64,000 nucleotides of DNA from Microbacterium sp. LCT-H2. GTDB lineage: Bacteria; Actinomycetota; Actinomycetes; Actinomycetales; Microbacteriaceae. The stretch spans positions 806,001 to 870,000 of the forward strand of contig NZ_MODW01000001.1 of assembly GCF_001866135.1 (NCBI RefSeq). The letters run 5' to 3'. The notes beneath the pieces were generated by a model. That model was not told the origin of the DNA. It saw only the letters and a list, made by a program, of their open reading frames with translations, and ran no database searches. This document shows positions 41,701-49,107 of the stretch, one piece after another (position 1 is the first letter of the stretch; each line of letters begins with the position of its first letter). The position numbers and the translations under genes are program-made.

Positions 41701-43934
41701 ATCGTGTAGGTGATCGTGTCGCCCGCGGACACGGCCGTGCCGGAGGCGGGGTCGGCCGATTTCGAGATGGTGAAGCCCGAGCCGATCACGGGGTGCTCGG
41801 TGGTGACCGTCGGCGGGACGATCGGCTCACCGGGAACCTGCGGCCCGGTCGGGTCGCCCGGGTTCGGGGTGGTCGGCGTGCCCGTTCCGGTCACGCTGTT
41901 GCGCAGGATCTCGCCGGACGTGTCGTCGCCCACCGTCACCGAGTACGTGATCGTCACGGTCTGTCCGGGCTGGAGCGTTCCGGTCCAGCCGAGGGCGTTG
42001 CCGGTGAGGGTCGCGCCGCCCGTGGTGACGGCGGTGCCGCCGACCGTGGTCGTGATGTCGTCGTTGAAGGCAGCGTTCGCGAGCACACCGGAGAGGTCGT
42101 CGGTGACGGTCACCGGGTTGAGGACGGTCGCCCCGGTGTTCGTGCCGGTGACGGTGTACTCGATGGTCTGGCCCGGCTCCACCACGGTGCCCGATGCGGG
42201 ATCGGAGGTCTTCGCGACCTCGAAGCCGGCGACGGGGTGCTCGGTGGTGACGGCCGGAGGGGTGATCGGAGGCAGTCCCCCGGGCGGCGTGCCGGATGCG
42301 GTGACGCGGTTCGCGATGCGCTCGCCCTCCACACCATCGTCGACGACGACGGAGTAGGTGATCGTGAGCACCTGACCGGGCTCGAGGGCGCCGGTCCAGG
42401 CCAGGTCGTCGCCCGTGACGGTGGCGGCGCCGGACGGCACCGGGTCGCCGTCGATCGCCGTAGCCACGTCGCCCTGGTACTCGGCGAACGCGCGCACGCC
42501 GGACAGGTCGTCGGTCACGGTGACCGGGTCGAGGCGCGTGTTGCCGGTGTTCTCGGCCTGCACCGTGTAGGTCAGTCGCTGGCCGGCCTGCACGGCAGTG
42601 CCGTCGGCGGGGTCGGACGTCTTGCGGAGCGCGAGGTCCGGCGCGAGGCGGACGTTCGTGTACGTGCACGTGACGTCGGTGCCGAGCGGGCCGGCCGGCT
42701 GGGTGACCTGTCCGTCGGCGGTGACGGCCACCGGGGTGGTCGAGCCGTCGGCGTTCACCTGCCGGCAGACGAGTGACGCGTCGTACTTCGTGAGGTCGGT
42801 CGAGCCCGCCGCCGATTCGGAGAGCCGGAAGGTGTCCCCCTGGTTCGTGAAGACGGGGCCGGCGTAGTCCGGCTGCAGACCGGAGCGGTCGCCGCGGGTG
42901 ACGGCGTCGGTCTGCGCGACCTGGTAGCCGGCCGGCGACTGCACCCGGAGGCCGAACTGATCGGTCGCCGCGTGACGGCCCTCGGGGAGGTCCTTCTTCA
43001 GCGTCAGCGTGTTCGGGAACGTGCAGCTCGCCATATCGGTCGGCGAGAACGTGCCCAGCTGGGTCGTGTTGACCGTCTGCCCGCGCGGCAGGTCGACCTC
43101 GATGATGCGGTTGCCGCCGCCGGAGACCGACACGAAGATGTGGCCGAGGTTTCCGAAGGCGATGCCGTTGCCCTGCACCCCGGCACCCATGTCGTGCACC
43201 TGCTTGGCGTCGATCGTCGCGGTGCTGGGTTCGAGCGTGGCCGGGAGGTCGGAGGAGTAGATGAAGTTGTCGGCGACGAGCACGAGCTGACCGGAGGCGC
43301 TGAAGGCCATGTCGCCGTTGGCGCCGAACGCACTGCTGCCCGCGGTCGGACGGAGGGTTCCGACCTGCACGTAGTCCTGCGGCGTGACCTTCTCGTTCCA
43401 CGCGTAGAGGTTGATGGCGCCGTTCACCGTGCCGCTGGCGAAGTAGTAGACGCCCGTCACGGGGTGCACGGCACCGCGCAGCACCGAGGAGTTCAGCGTG
43501 AACGTCGTCTGCGCGGTCGTGTCGGTGACGCGGTCGTGCTTGGCCAGCGTCTTGGTACCGGCGGCGTTGGTGACCGTGTAGGCGTACCGCCCGGTCGACG
43601 AGAGCCCGAGGGCGTTGTTGGAGTGGTTCGTGCCGAGGTTGATGGAGCCGAGCGTGCCGCCGTCGCCGGGGGCACCCCCCTGCTCGTTCACGGCGAACTC
43701 GCGCACCTCGGTGGCGCTCTGCACGTACACCGCTCCGGGCGTGCAGAGGAACGGCTCGGCCGCGGCGGCGGGTGCGGCGGTCAGCGCCCCACCGACGACG
43801 ACCATCGACGACGCGACGAGCGCCGTGCTCACGACACCGCCGATCAGCCTCTTCGTCCGGCCCCGCCGGCGGCTGTGCCGCTCCGGCGGAAGGACATCGG
43901 ACGTGCGGTCCTTGCGGGCAACACGGAATCCCAT
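38736..43934 (-). CDS. Giant wall-anchored protein with nine DUF11-type repeats, LALTG
   Basis: 1732 aa. A long signal peptide region (cleavage near PAAAAEPFLC), an N-terminal beta-propeller-like domain to about residue 325, a TLTLKKDLPEGRHAATDQFGLRV Ig-like domain, then nine repeats of about 135-145 aa. Each begins F-x-[VIL]-x-K-[TSRF]-x-DPA-x-G and contains TYTVTGxNTG and VTxDDLSGVL. Between repeats are TPPGG or DPTDPESPTTPGTP linkers. C-terminus: LALTGGQLAPW-helix-VRRRRMQS, a class E sortase signal. A stalk-like, wall-projecting protein. GGGGAGAG precedes the ATG by 5 bases. None of the P1-P3 motifs is present upstream. Confidence 0.88.
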   Translation of the reverse strand: MGFRVARKDRTSDVLPPERHSRRRGRTKRLIGGVVSTALVASSMVVVGGALTAAPAAAAEPFLCTPGAVYVQSATEVREFAVNEQGGAPGDGGTLGSINLGTNHSNNALGLSSTGRYAYTVTNAAGTKTLAKHDRVTDTTAQTTFTLNSSVLRGAVHPVTGVYYFASGTVNGAINLYAWNEKVTPQDYVQVGTLRPTAGSSAFGANGDMAFSASGQLVLVADNFIYSSDLPATLEPSTATIDAKQVHDMGAGVQGNGIAFGNLGHIFVSVSGGGNRIIEVDLPRGQTVNTTQLGTFSPTDMASCTFPNTLTLKKDLPEGRHAATDQFGLRVQSPAGYQVAQTDAVTRGDRSGLQPDYAGPVFTNQGDTFRLSESAAGSTDLTKYDASLVCRQVNADGSTTPVAVTADGQVTQPAGPLGTDVTCTYTNVRLAPDLALRKTSDPADGTAVQAGQRLTYTVQAENTGNTRLDPVTVTDDLSGVRAFAEYQGDVATAIDGDPVPSGAATVTGDDLAWTGALEPGQVLTITYSVVVDDGVEGERIANRVTASGTPPGGLPPITPPAVTTEHPVAGFEVAKTSDPASGTVVEPGQTIEYTVTGTNTGATVLNPVTVTDDLSGVLANAAFNDDITTTVGGTAVTTGGATLTGNALGWTGTLQPGQTVTITYSVTVGDDTSGEILRNSVTGTGTPTTPNPGDPTGPQVPGEPIVPPTVTTEHPVIGSGFTISKSADPASGTAVSAGDTITYTITGTNTGDTDLDPAEIVDDLSGVLGSAGYNDDATADRGSVRVADATLTWTGAIPRGEAVTIRYTVTVDAGVEKALLHNVVTGSATPQIPTDPADPSGAKTPGTPIVPPTAETEHPVVDTGFEVSKSADPASGTAVRAGDTITYTVSGVNTGNTVLDPATIVDDLSAVLANAEYGGDAKASAGSVALSGTTLTWTGTLAPGDRVDITYTVTVDEDATGVLLRNTVSGEGTPLIPTDPTDPESPTTPGTPVVTPPATTEHPVATPGFTVTKTADPATGTRVDPGSVITYTVTGRNTGDTVLDPVEIGDDLRAALAHASYNDDVSATRGDVRVADGALSWNGVLRPGQDVVITYSVTVDPTAGGETIANTATGEATPLIPADPSDPESPTTPGTPITPPPSSTEHPVNEPGFSFAKTVDPAAGTAVDPGAVLTYTLTAANTGQTALDPVTITDDLSGVLPYATFNADAVASIAGAAAGAATLDGTELSWTGALAVGQTVTVTYSVTVSADGVGTVIENAASATATPPGGSTITPPPGVTTNPVNEPGFSVSKRVDPAAGTAVDPGSVLTYTVTGVNTGETALDPVTIADDLSGVLAHAEFNDDATATIGGTATTAPTVVEDRLSWTGALQVGESVTITYSVTVRADAGGAVIENSASGSATPPGGVPPIETPPATTENPVNEPGFELRKFADPASGTRVDPGSVVTYTVTGVNTGETALAPVRILDDLSGVLAHAAYNGDATATLSDGTAPEPVVVGDELTWAGDLAVGQRVTITYSVTVHGDAGGAIIANAVEGTATPPGGAELTPPPVTTENPVGTPGFTFLKSSDPASGSAVATGSVVTYTLTGTNTGETGLDEVVVTDDLTGVLRHADLRGTATATVGDRAVAAPTIDGTTLRWTGSLAEGERVVITYAVIVHADAAGATLRNVATASATPPGGETITPPTSTTENRVLTPLALTGGQLAPWILGLAIALLIGGAVLLLVRRRRMQS
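38850..42660 (-). repeat. Tandem coding repeats of the DUF11-type domain
   Basis: Nine imperfect units of roughly 410-430 bases that encode the repeats of the giant surface protein. Boundaries are approximate. The linkers fall into two types, short TPPGG and longer DPxDPxSPTTPGTP, arranged in blocks, which suggests expansion by duplication of neighbouring units. Confidence 0.7.
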
Positions 43935-44207
43935 GACTGCTCTCCCCATTCATCGCGTTCCGGCACGCATCCGCGCACACGGAAGCCCCCGCCCCCTCAG
44001 GCGACCGCCGAGCACCCTTCGGGCAGGGTGGACTCGGTCCGGGCCTCCGCCAGCCTGCCCGGCCGCCACGGAGCCCTCCGGCCATCTCCGGGGAATTCAC
44101 CCCTCCTTTTCACCCCGGGCGGCGTGCGGATGCCCCTGACCTTCACCACCACTCCGGGCCTCCTCCCCCTCTGGTGCTCGGCACGCTTCGATGCCATGCT
44201 GACCGGG

Positions 44208-44978
44208 ATGAAGCGCTCCACCACGATCACCGCCGCCGTCGTCGCCGTCGCCGTCGCCGGCCTGGTCGTCGCGGCCGCTCCTGTCGTGGTCAGCGCCGCG
44301 TCCGCCGTGTTCGACGTCACCTCGTGGGCGTCGGAGCGCTTCGCCGCCGCACCGTCCCCGACCCCCACCCCGGCGGCCCTGAAAGCCGAGGACACGGCCG
44401 AGGACGACCTCGTCGACCTGGGCGACGGCATCAGCGTGCCCGCCGGCGGACCGGGGGACTGCTCCACCAAAGCGTTCATCAACATCGGCAGCGACGACGG
44501 CTCCGCGCATCATGCGAAGCTTCTCGGCGAGCTCGTGGACATGGGCGCGTCGGAACTGGCGCGCGGTCCCGTCACCCAGGATGCGGACGGGCGGATCTTC
44601 TCCTACGAGGTCCAGTCCGGCGACAGTCTGATCGCGATCGGCGAGCGCTTCTGCGTCGACTACGTCACTGTCGGCAGCTTCAACCATGTGCGCGGCTTCG
44701 AGCCGATCGCACCCGGCGACGTCCTCTACCTCCGCCCGGACCCGACTCTTCCGTTCGTCGACATCTACTCGCCGTACAACGCCCCGCCCGGCTCGTCCAC
44801 CATCCCGTACTACGACGGCGTCGCCGCGTTCTCGACCGCCGTCGCCACCGCTGACCTGGGTGCCGCGCGGTGGCTGTGGCAGCGCCTGGAGAAGGACATG
44901 CCCCCGGAGACGGCTGCCGTGATCACCCAGGCTCTCCACGACGACGACCTCCCCCTGCTCCGCCGCCTCTTCCCCTAA
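44208..44978 (+). CDS. LysM-domain membrane or secreted protein
   Basis: 256 aa. An N-terminal helix (TITAAVVAVAVAGLVVAAAPVVVSA) is a signal or anchor; a Pro/Thr linker follows, then a domain with CSTKAF and FC that may be disulfide-linked, a LysM motif (FSYEVQSGDSLIAIGERFCVDYVTVGSFNHV...IAPGDVLYL), and a C-terminal helical part. LysM binds peptidoglycan N-acetylglucosamine. The start is uncertain (ATG at 44196 or 44208); no good Shine-Dalgarno is present. Divergent from the giant surface protein. The 273 bases between them (43935-44207) hold both leaders, no gene seen. Confidence 0.72.
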   Translation: MKRSTTITAAVVAVAVAGLVVAAAPVVVSAASAVFDVTSWASERFAAAPSPTPTPAALKAEDTAEDDLVDLGDGISVPAGGPGDCSTKAFINIGSDDGSAHHAKLLGELVDMGASELARGPVTQDADGRIFSYEVQSGDSLIAIGERFCVDYVTVGSFNHVRGFEPIAPGDVLYLRPDPTLPFVDIYSPYNAPPGSSTIPYYDGVAAFSTAVATADLGAARWLWQRLEKDMPPETAAVITQALHDDDLPLLRRLFP

Positions 44979-44991
44979 ACCCCCTCCGTCC

Positions 44992-45075
44992 CGCCGAGAC
45001 CCCGTGTTGTCGTCGACACCCCGGGGCCTTCGCGTCTGCAGCCCGGGGTCTCGCCGCGTACCCGGGGTCTCGGCG
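44992..45075. repeat. Palindromic element with three CGGGGTCTCG cores
   Basis: Perfect 13-base arms CGCCGAGACCCCG (44992-45004) and CGGGGTCTCGGCG (45063-45075), with an extra CCCGGGGTCTCG copy at 45042-45053. It lies downstream of the LysM gene and may be its terminator. Confidence 0.6.
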
Positions 45076-45107
45076 AGAAGAGGGATGAGGAAGTTCAGTA
45101 TTCGGTG

Positions 45108-45165
45108 TTGCTAAGTACCGGTACTCAGTGTTACTTTGTACCGGTACCCAGCAACACTGAGTACC
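45108..45165 (+). promoter_or_regulatory. Promoter and nested operator of the PadR-regulated exporter operon
   Basis: TTGCTA (45108-45113), 17 bases, TTACTT (45131-45136). Two GTACCGGTAC palindromes (45115-45124 and 45138-45147) lie in a 23-base direct repeat. A perfect 13-base inverted repeat, GGTACTCAGTGTT (45120-45132) and AACACTGAGTACC (45153-45165), is centred exactly on the second palindrome. This fits repression by the PadR protein encoded next. Confidence 0.72.
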
Positions 45166-45190
45166 AAACCGAGAACGAGAGGAGGGGACG

Positions 45191-45535
45191 ATGGGCAAGC
45201 AGATGACCGAGATGCTCAAGGGCACCCTGGAGGGCATCGTGCTGGCCCTCCTCGCCGAGCAGCCGGCCTACGGATACGAGATCACCAGCCGGCTGCGCGA
45301 GCACGGCTTCACCGACACCGCCGAGGGCACCGTCTACGCCCTGCTGGTCAGGATCGAGCAGAAGAAGCTCGTCGACGTCGAGAAGGTGCCGAGCGAGAAG
45401 GGCCCGCCCCGCAAGGTGTACACCCTCAACCCGCAGGGCCGCCAGGAGCTGGAGGAGTTCTGGACGACCTGGGACTTCCTCCGCACGCACATCGAACGAC
45501 TGCACACCACGAACACCACGAACAAGGAGAACTGA
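45191..45535 (+). CDS. PadR family transcriptional regulator
   Basis: 114 aa, PadR winged helix: GTLEGIVLALLAEQPAYGYEITSRLREHGFTDTAEGTVYALLVRIEQKKLV, the wing KVPSEKGPPRKVYTLNPQGR, and a C-terminal dimerisation helix. PadR proteins of this size repress adjacent exporter genes and lose DNA binding on contact with a toxic ligand. AGGAGGGG precedes the ATG. The upstream nested palindromes are the likely operator. First gene of a four-gene operon. Confidence 0.92.
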   Translation: MGKQMTEMLKGTLEGIVLALLAEQPAYGYEITSRLREHGFTDTAEGTVYALLVRIEQKKLVDVEKVPSEKGPPRKVYTLNPQGRQELEEFWTTWDFLRTHIERLHTTNTTNKEN

Positions 45536-45536
45536 T

Positions 45537-45905
45537 ATGGCCGCCAAGTGGATCGAAGCGCTCACCGGATCGCTCGAGCAGAAGAAGCAGTACAAGCAGG
45601 CGAAGGCGCGGATCGAGGCTCTGCCGGAGCCGTACCGCACGGTCGCCAACGCCCAGTACCGGTACTACCTGTACTACGGCGGCATCACCGACGGCGACAC
45701 CATCGTGACGATGTTCCTCGACCTCGCCGACCTCTGGGAGCGCGCCGCCCTCGACGGCACGCCGGTCAGCGCGATCGTGGGCGACGACCCCGTCGAGTAC
45801 GCCGAGGAGTACGCCCGCGCCTACGGGGGGACGCAGTGGATCGACAAGGAGCGCGCCCGCCTCATCAAGGCGTTCGACGACGCGAAGAAGAAGGAGGAAT
45901 CATGA
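45537..45905 (+). CDS. DUF1048 family protein
   Basis: 122 aa, soluble and helical, rich in Tyr, Lys and Glu (KQYKQAKARIEALPEPYRTVANAQYRYYLYYGG). It matches the DUF1048 profile: a small all-alpha protein commonly found between a PadR regulator and an ABC exporter. It starts one base after the PadR stop and overlaps the ATPase gene as ATGA. Function unknown; it may modulate the regulator or exporter. Confidence 0.8.
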   Translation: MAAKWIEALTGSLEQKKQYKQAKARIEALPEPYRTVANAQYRYYLYYGGITDGDTIVTMFLDLADLWERAALDGTPVSAIVGDDPVEYAEEYARAYGGTQWIDKERARLIKAFDDAKKKEES

Positions 45906-46675
45906 CGACGCCAGCCCTCTCGGTGCACGGCATCGAGAAGTCGTACAAGGATCTGCACGTGCTGCGCGGCGTCGACTTCGAGGTAGAGCGGGGATCGATC
46001 TTCGCCCTCCTCGGGTCGAACGGCGCGGGCAAGACCACCATGGTGCGCATCCTCTCCACGCTGCTGAGGGCCGACGCGGGCACGGCGACGGTGCAGGGCA
46101 TCGACGTCGCGGCGAACCCGGTCGGAGTGCGCGAGCGCATCAGCCTCACCGGACAGTTCGCCGCGGTCGACGAGATCCTCACCGGACGCGAGAACCTGGT
46201 GCTGGTCGCGAAGCTGCGGCATCTCCCCGACGCCGGTGCGGTGGCCGATCGGCTCCTCGCGCGTTTCCGCCTCACCGACGCCGGGGGCCGCAAGGTCGGC
46301 ACCTACTCCGGCGGGATGCGACGCCGGCTCGACATCGCGATGAGCCTGGTCGGCGACCCCGAGGTCATCTACCTCGACGAGCCGACCACGGGCCTCGACC
46401 CTGAGTCGCGCATCGAGGTGTGGGACGTCGTCAAGGACCTCGCGGGCAGCGGCACGACCGTGCTGCTCACCACGCAGTACCTCGACGAGGCGGAGCAGCT
46501 GGCCGACCGCATCGCGATCCTGCACGAGGGCCGCATCATCGCGAACGACACCCTCGCCGGGCTCAAGCGCCTGCTTCCGGCCGCGAAGGTCGAGTACGTC
46601 GAGAAGCAGCCCACCCTCGAGGAGATCTTCCTCACCCTCATCGGCCCCTCATCCGGAAAGGAGAAGGCAGCATGA
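45902..46675 (+). CDS. ABC exporter ATP-binding protein, DrrA-type
   Basis: 257 aa. Walker A ALLGSNGAGKTTMVR (near residue 38), signature TYSGGMRRRLDIAMSL, Walker B VIYLDEPTTGLDP, and the H-loop reads LTTQYLDEAEQLADR with Gln in the switch position, as in DrrA-like drug exporters. Shorter than DrrA (about 330 aa) at the C-terminus. It pairs with the permease that follows (ATGA overlap). Confidence 0.9.
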   Translation: MTTPALSVHGIEKSYKDLHVLRGVDFEVERGSIFALLGSNGAGKTTMVRILSTLLRADAGTATVQGIDVAANPVGVRERISLTGQFAAVDEILTGRENLVLVAKLRHLPDAGAVADRLLARFRLTDAGGRKVGTYSGGMRRRLDIAMSLVGDPEVIYLDEPTTGLDPESRIEVWDVVKDLAGSGTTVLLTTQYLDEAEQLADRIAILHEGRIIANDTLAGLKRLLPAAKVEYVEKQPTLEEIFLTLIGPSSGKEKAA

Positions 46676-47439
46676 CCACGCACTTCGCCGCCGACACGGC
46701 GACGCTCACCGGCCGCTCGATGCGGCACATCTTCCGCAGCCCCGACACGATCATCACCACCGCGGTCACCCCGATCGCCCTGATGCTCCTGTTCGTGTAC
46801 GTCTTCGGCGGCGCGCTCCAGCAGAGCACCGGCGCCGAGAACTACGTGAACTACCTGCTGCCGGGCATCCTGCTCATCGCGATCGCGTCGGGCATCGCCT
46901 ACACGGCGTTCCGGCTGTTCACCGACATGCAGAGCGGCATCTTCGAGCGGTTCCACTCCATGCCGATCGCGCGGTCGAGCGTGCTGTGGGCCCACGTGCT
47001 GACGTCTCTCACGGCGAACGCCATCACCCTCGCGATCATCCTCGGGGTCGGGTTCCTCATGGGCTTCCGCACCGGGGCGAGCGTCTGGGCCTGGCTCGGA
47101 GTGATCGGCATCCTGATGCTGTTCACACTGGCACTCACGTGGCTGGCGATCATCGCGGGCCTGAACGCCAAGACGGTCGACGGCGCGAGCGCCTTCTCGT
47201 ATCCGCTGATCTTCCTCCCGTTCATCAGCTCGGCGTTCGTGCCGACCGACACCATGCCGGCACCGGTGCAGTGGTTCGCGGAGAATCAGCCGGTGACCTC
47301 GATCGTCAACTCCATCCAGGCGCTGTTCGCGGGGGAGCCGGTCGGGTCCGACATCTGGGTCGCTCTCGCCTGGTGCGTCGGGATCCTCGTGGTCGCCTAC
47401 GTGTTCGCGATCATCTCGTACCGGAAGAAGGTCAGCTGA
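46672..47439 (+). CDS. ABC-2 type permease of a drug exporter
   Basis: 255 aa, six helices, of the ABC-2 membrane family (DrrB-like): DTIITTAVTPIALMLLFVYVFGG, NYLLPGILLIAIASG, ERFHSMPIARSSVLWAHVLTSL, and SSAFVPTDTMPAPVQWFAENQPVTSIVNSI. Its coupling helix region contacts the DrrA-type ATPase. Last gene of the PadR operon; followed by a strong hairpin. Confidence 0.9.
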   Translation: MTTHFAADTATLTGRSMRHIFRSPDTIITTAVTPIALMLLFVYVFGGALQQSTGAENYVNYLLPGILLIAIASGIAYTAFRLFTDMQSGIFERFHSMPIARSSVLWAHVLTSLTANAITLAIILGVGFLMGFRTGASVWAWLGVIGILMLFTLALTWLAIIAGLNAKTVDGASAFSYPLIFLPFISSAFVPTDTMPAPVQWFAENQPVTSIVNSIQALFAGEPVGSDIWVALAWCVGILVVAYVFAIISYRKKVS

Positions 47440-47458
47440 TCGACGTCCAGCGAGACGG

Positions 47459-47496
47459 AACGCTCCGACCGGGGACTTCTCCCCGGCCGGGGCGTT
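47459..47496. terminator. Terminator of the PadR exporter operon
   Basis: 17-base arms (47459-47475 and 47480-47496) with two G-U type mismatches and a CTTC loop, 20 bases after the permease stop. Confidence 0.75.
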
Positions 47497-47514
47497 TCGC
47501 CGCGCTCGGCGGCC

Positions 47515-47575
47515 GTTCGAATCGCCTGAATGGCTCCATCCGGCCGGGATGTGCCGCAAAGTGGGCGACTCGAAG
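47515..47575. repeat. 61-bp REP-like element, copy B
   Basis: Bounded by GTTCGAATCGCC and GGGCGACTCGAAG. It matches the reverse complement of copy A (14421-14481) along its full length and ends one base before the stop codon of the lipase maturation factor gene. Confidence 0.72.
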
Positions 47576-49057
47576 TCAGCGGAGGCCGACCGGACCGAGC
47601 ACCACGCGGCGACCGGTCCGGACCCAGACGGCGCCGTCGACACGGTGCTCGGCGCGGGTCGTGAAGCGGTAGCGGTACGACACGGCGCGCACCCATCGCG
47701 GCCGCTCCCCGTGGAAGGGGTCCACGCGCAGCATCCGCAGCGTCGGGGCATCCGCCTCCAGGAGCCGCACCAGGAACACCGAGAACCAGTCGTCCAGCGA
47801 GTGCCCGAGCGGCAGGAACCACATCAGCCAGTCCAGCCGCAGGTGATACGGGGCGAACTGCCGCGGGATCCGCCGCACGTCCCCCGGCTTCCCGCGGAAC
47901 TCGTACTCGCGCCAGTGCCGGCCCTCCTCGTCGTCCGATCCCTCCACGACGATCTCGATCCGCTCCCGCGTGACCGTGCCGAAGGCTCCGTAGGCGTTGG
48001 CGAGCTGCCAGCGGTGGAAGCTCGCGTTCATGAGCTGTCGTCGCGCGAAGAGGTTGCGCACGGCGGGCACGCTCAGCACGACGAACAGCACCCCGACCGC
48101 CGAGGTCGTCATGACCCACCACAGCGGCATGCCCGACACCGTCCACGGCAGCGAGGTCTCCGGCACCCGCTCCGGAGCCCCGATGCCGGGGAGGCCGATC
48201 GCGGAGAACCCGAGCACGATCGTCGCCCAGTTCAGCCACGCGAAGTTCCCGGTGAGCACGAGCCACAGCTGCGTCGCGATCACGATGCCGGCCGCGACGG
48301 CACCGACGATCTGCGGCACCGGACCGGGGAGCCAGAGGGACAGCAGCGGGGCGAAGAGGAAGAACGGCACGACGAGCTGCGCGACGTGGTTCCCGACGAC
48401 CTCGAGCGTGTGGAACCACCGCGGCAGCAGATGCGCCTGGCGGCTCAGCGGCCCGGGCATCGGCTGGGTCTCGTGGTGGAAGGTCATCGCGGTGAGGTCG
48501 CGCCACTCGCGTCCGCCGCGGATCTTGATCATCCCGGCGCCGAACTCCAGCCGGAACAGCAGCCACCAGAACAGCACGATCACCACGGTCGGCGGCGGCT
48601 GGTCGTTCGAGCCGAGGAAGGCCGCGAGGAACCCCGCCTCCAGCAGCAGCATCTCCCACCCGAAGGAGTAGAACGTCTGCCCGATGCTCACCACCGACAT
48701 GTAGCCGAACCACAGGGCGAGGAAGGCGAGCATCGGCACCCACGGCGGTCCGAGCTGCGGCACCCCGGCGATGAGCAGGGCGGCGATGCCGATCCCCGCC
48801 CCGCACAGCGCGACCAGGCGCCGGTCCGTGTAGCGGACGCGGGTGAAGAGCGTGGGGTGCAGCAGCTTCCGGCGCTCGCGCTTCTGCGCCACCCAGTCCA
48901 GCAGCACGGGCGCGGGCAGGAGCCCGTGCTCACCGAGGAGCGGGCGGAACTGGTTGAGCGTCGAGACGAACGCGACGAGGTACAGCGCCGCGATGCCCCG
49001 TTGCAGGACCTCACGGGCGAACCCGAAGTCGACCGCTGCGAACCCGTCCACGGCCAC
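47576..49057 (-). CDS. Lipase maturation factor family protein
   Basis: 493 aa with about 7-9 membrane helices, then a soluble C-terminal domain. The family motifs FRLEFGAGMIKIRGG, WRDLTAMTFHHETQPMPGPLS, EVVGNHVAQLVVPFF and the C-terminal YEFRGKPGDVRRIPRQFAPYHLRLDWLMWFLPLG match LMF1-type proteins, which in animals fold lipoprotein lipase. Bacterial members are common in actinobacteria and have no proven role. GTG start at 49057 (another GTG two codons in). It stands alone on the minus strand after the betaine and hydrolase genes. Confidence 0.88.
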   Translation of the reverse strand: MAVDGFAAVDFGFAREVLQRGIAALYLVAFVSTLNQFRPLLGEHGLLPAPVLLDWVAQKRERRKLLHPTLFTRVRYTDRRLVALCGAGIGIAALLIAGVPQLGPPWVPMLAFLALWFGYMSVVSIGQTFYSFGWEMLLLEAGFLAAFLGSNDQPPPTVVIVLFWWLLFRLEFGAGMIKIRGGREWRDLTAMTFHHETQPMPGPLSRQAHLLPRWFHTLEVVGNHVAQLVVPFFLFAPLLSLWLPGPVPQIVGAVAAGIVIATQLWLVLTGNFAWLNWATIVLGFSAIGLPGIGAPERVPETSLPWTVSGMPLWWVMTTSAVGVLFVVLSVPAVRNLFARRQLMNASFHRWQLANAYGAFGTVTRERIEIVVEGSDDEEGRHWREYEFRGKPGDVRRIPRQFAPYHLRLDWLMWFLPLGHSLDDWFSVFLVRLLEADAPTLRMLRVDPFHGERPRWVRAVSYRYRFTTRAEHRVDGAVWVRTGRRVVLGPVGLR

Positions 49058-49107
49058 AGGCTACGCCGCGGCCGCCCGCCCGATGAGGGGGTTGCGCGGA
49101 GCGGAGA

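Noticed and set aside
37014..42776. A 1920-codon open frame on the plus strand across the LuxR and giant surface-protein genes
   Set aside because: It is a high-GC shadow of two well-supported genes, rich in Arg/Gly/His with no domain pattern, and crosses a terminator.
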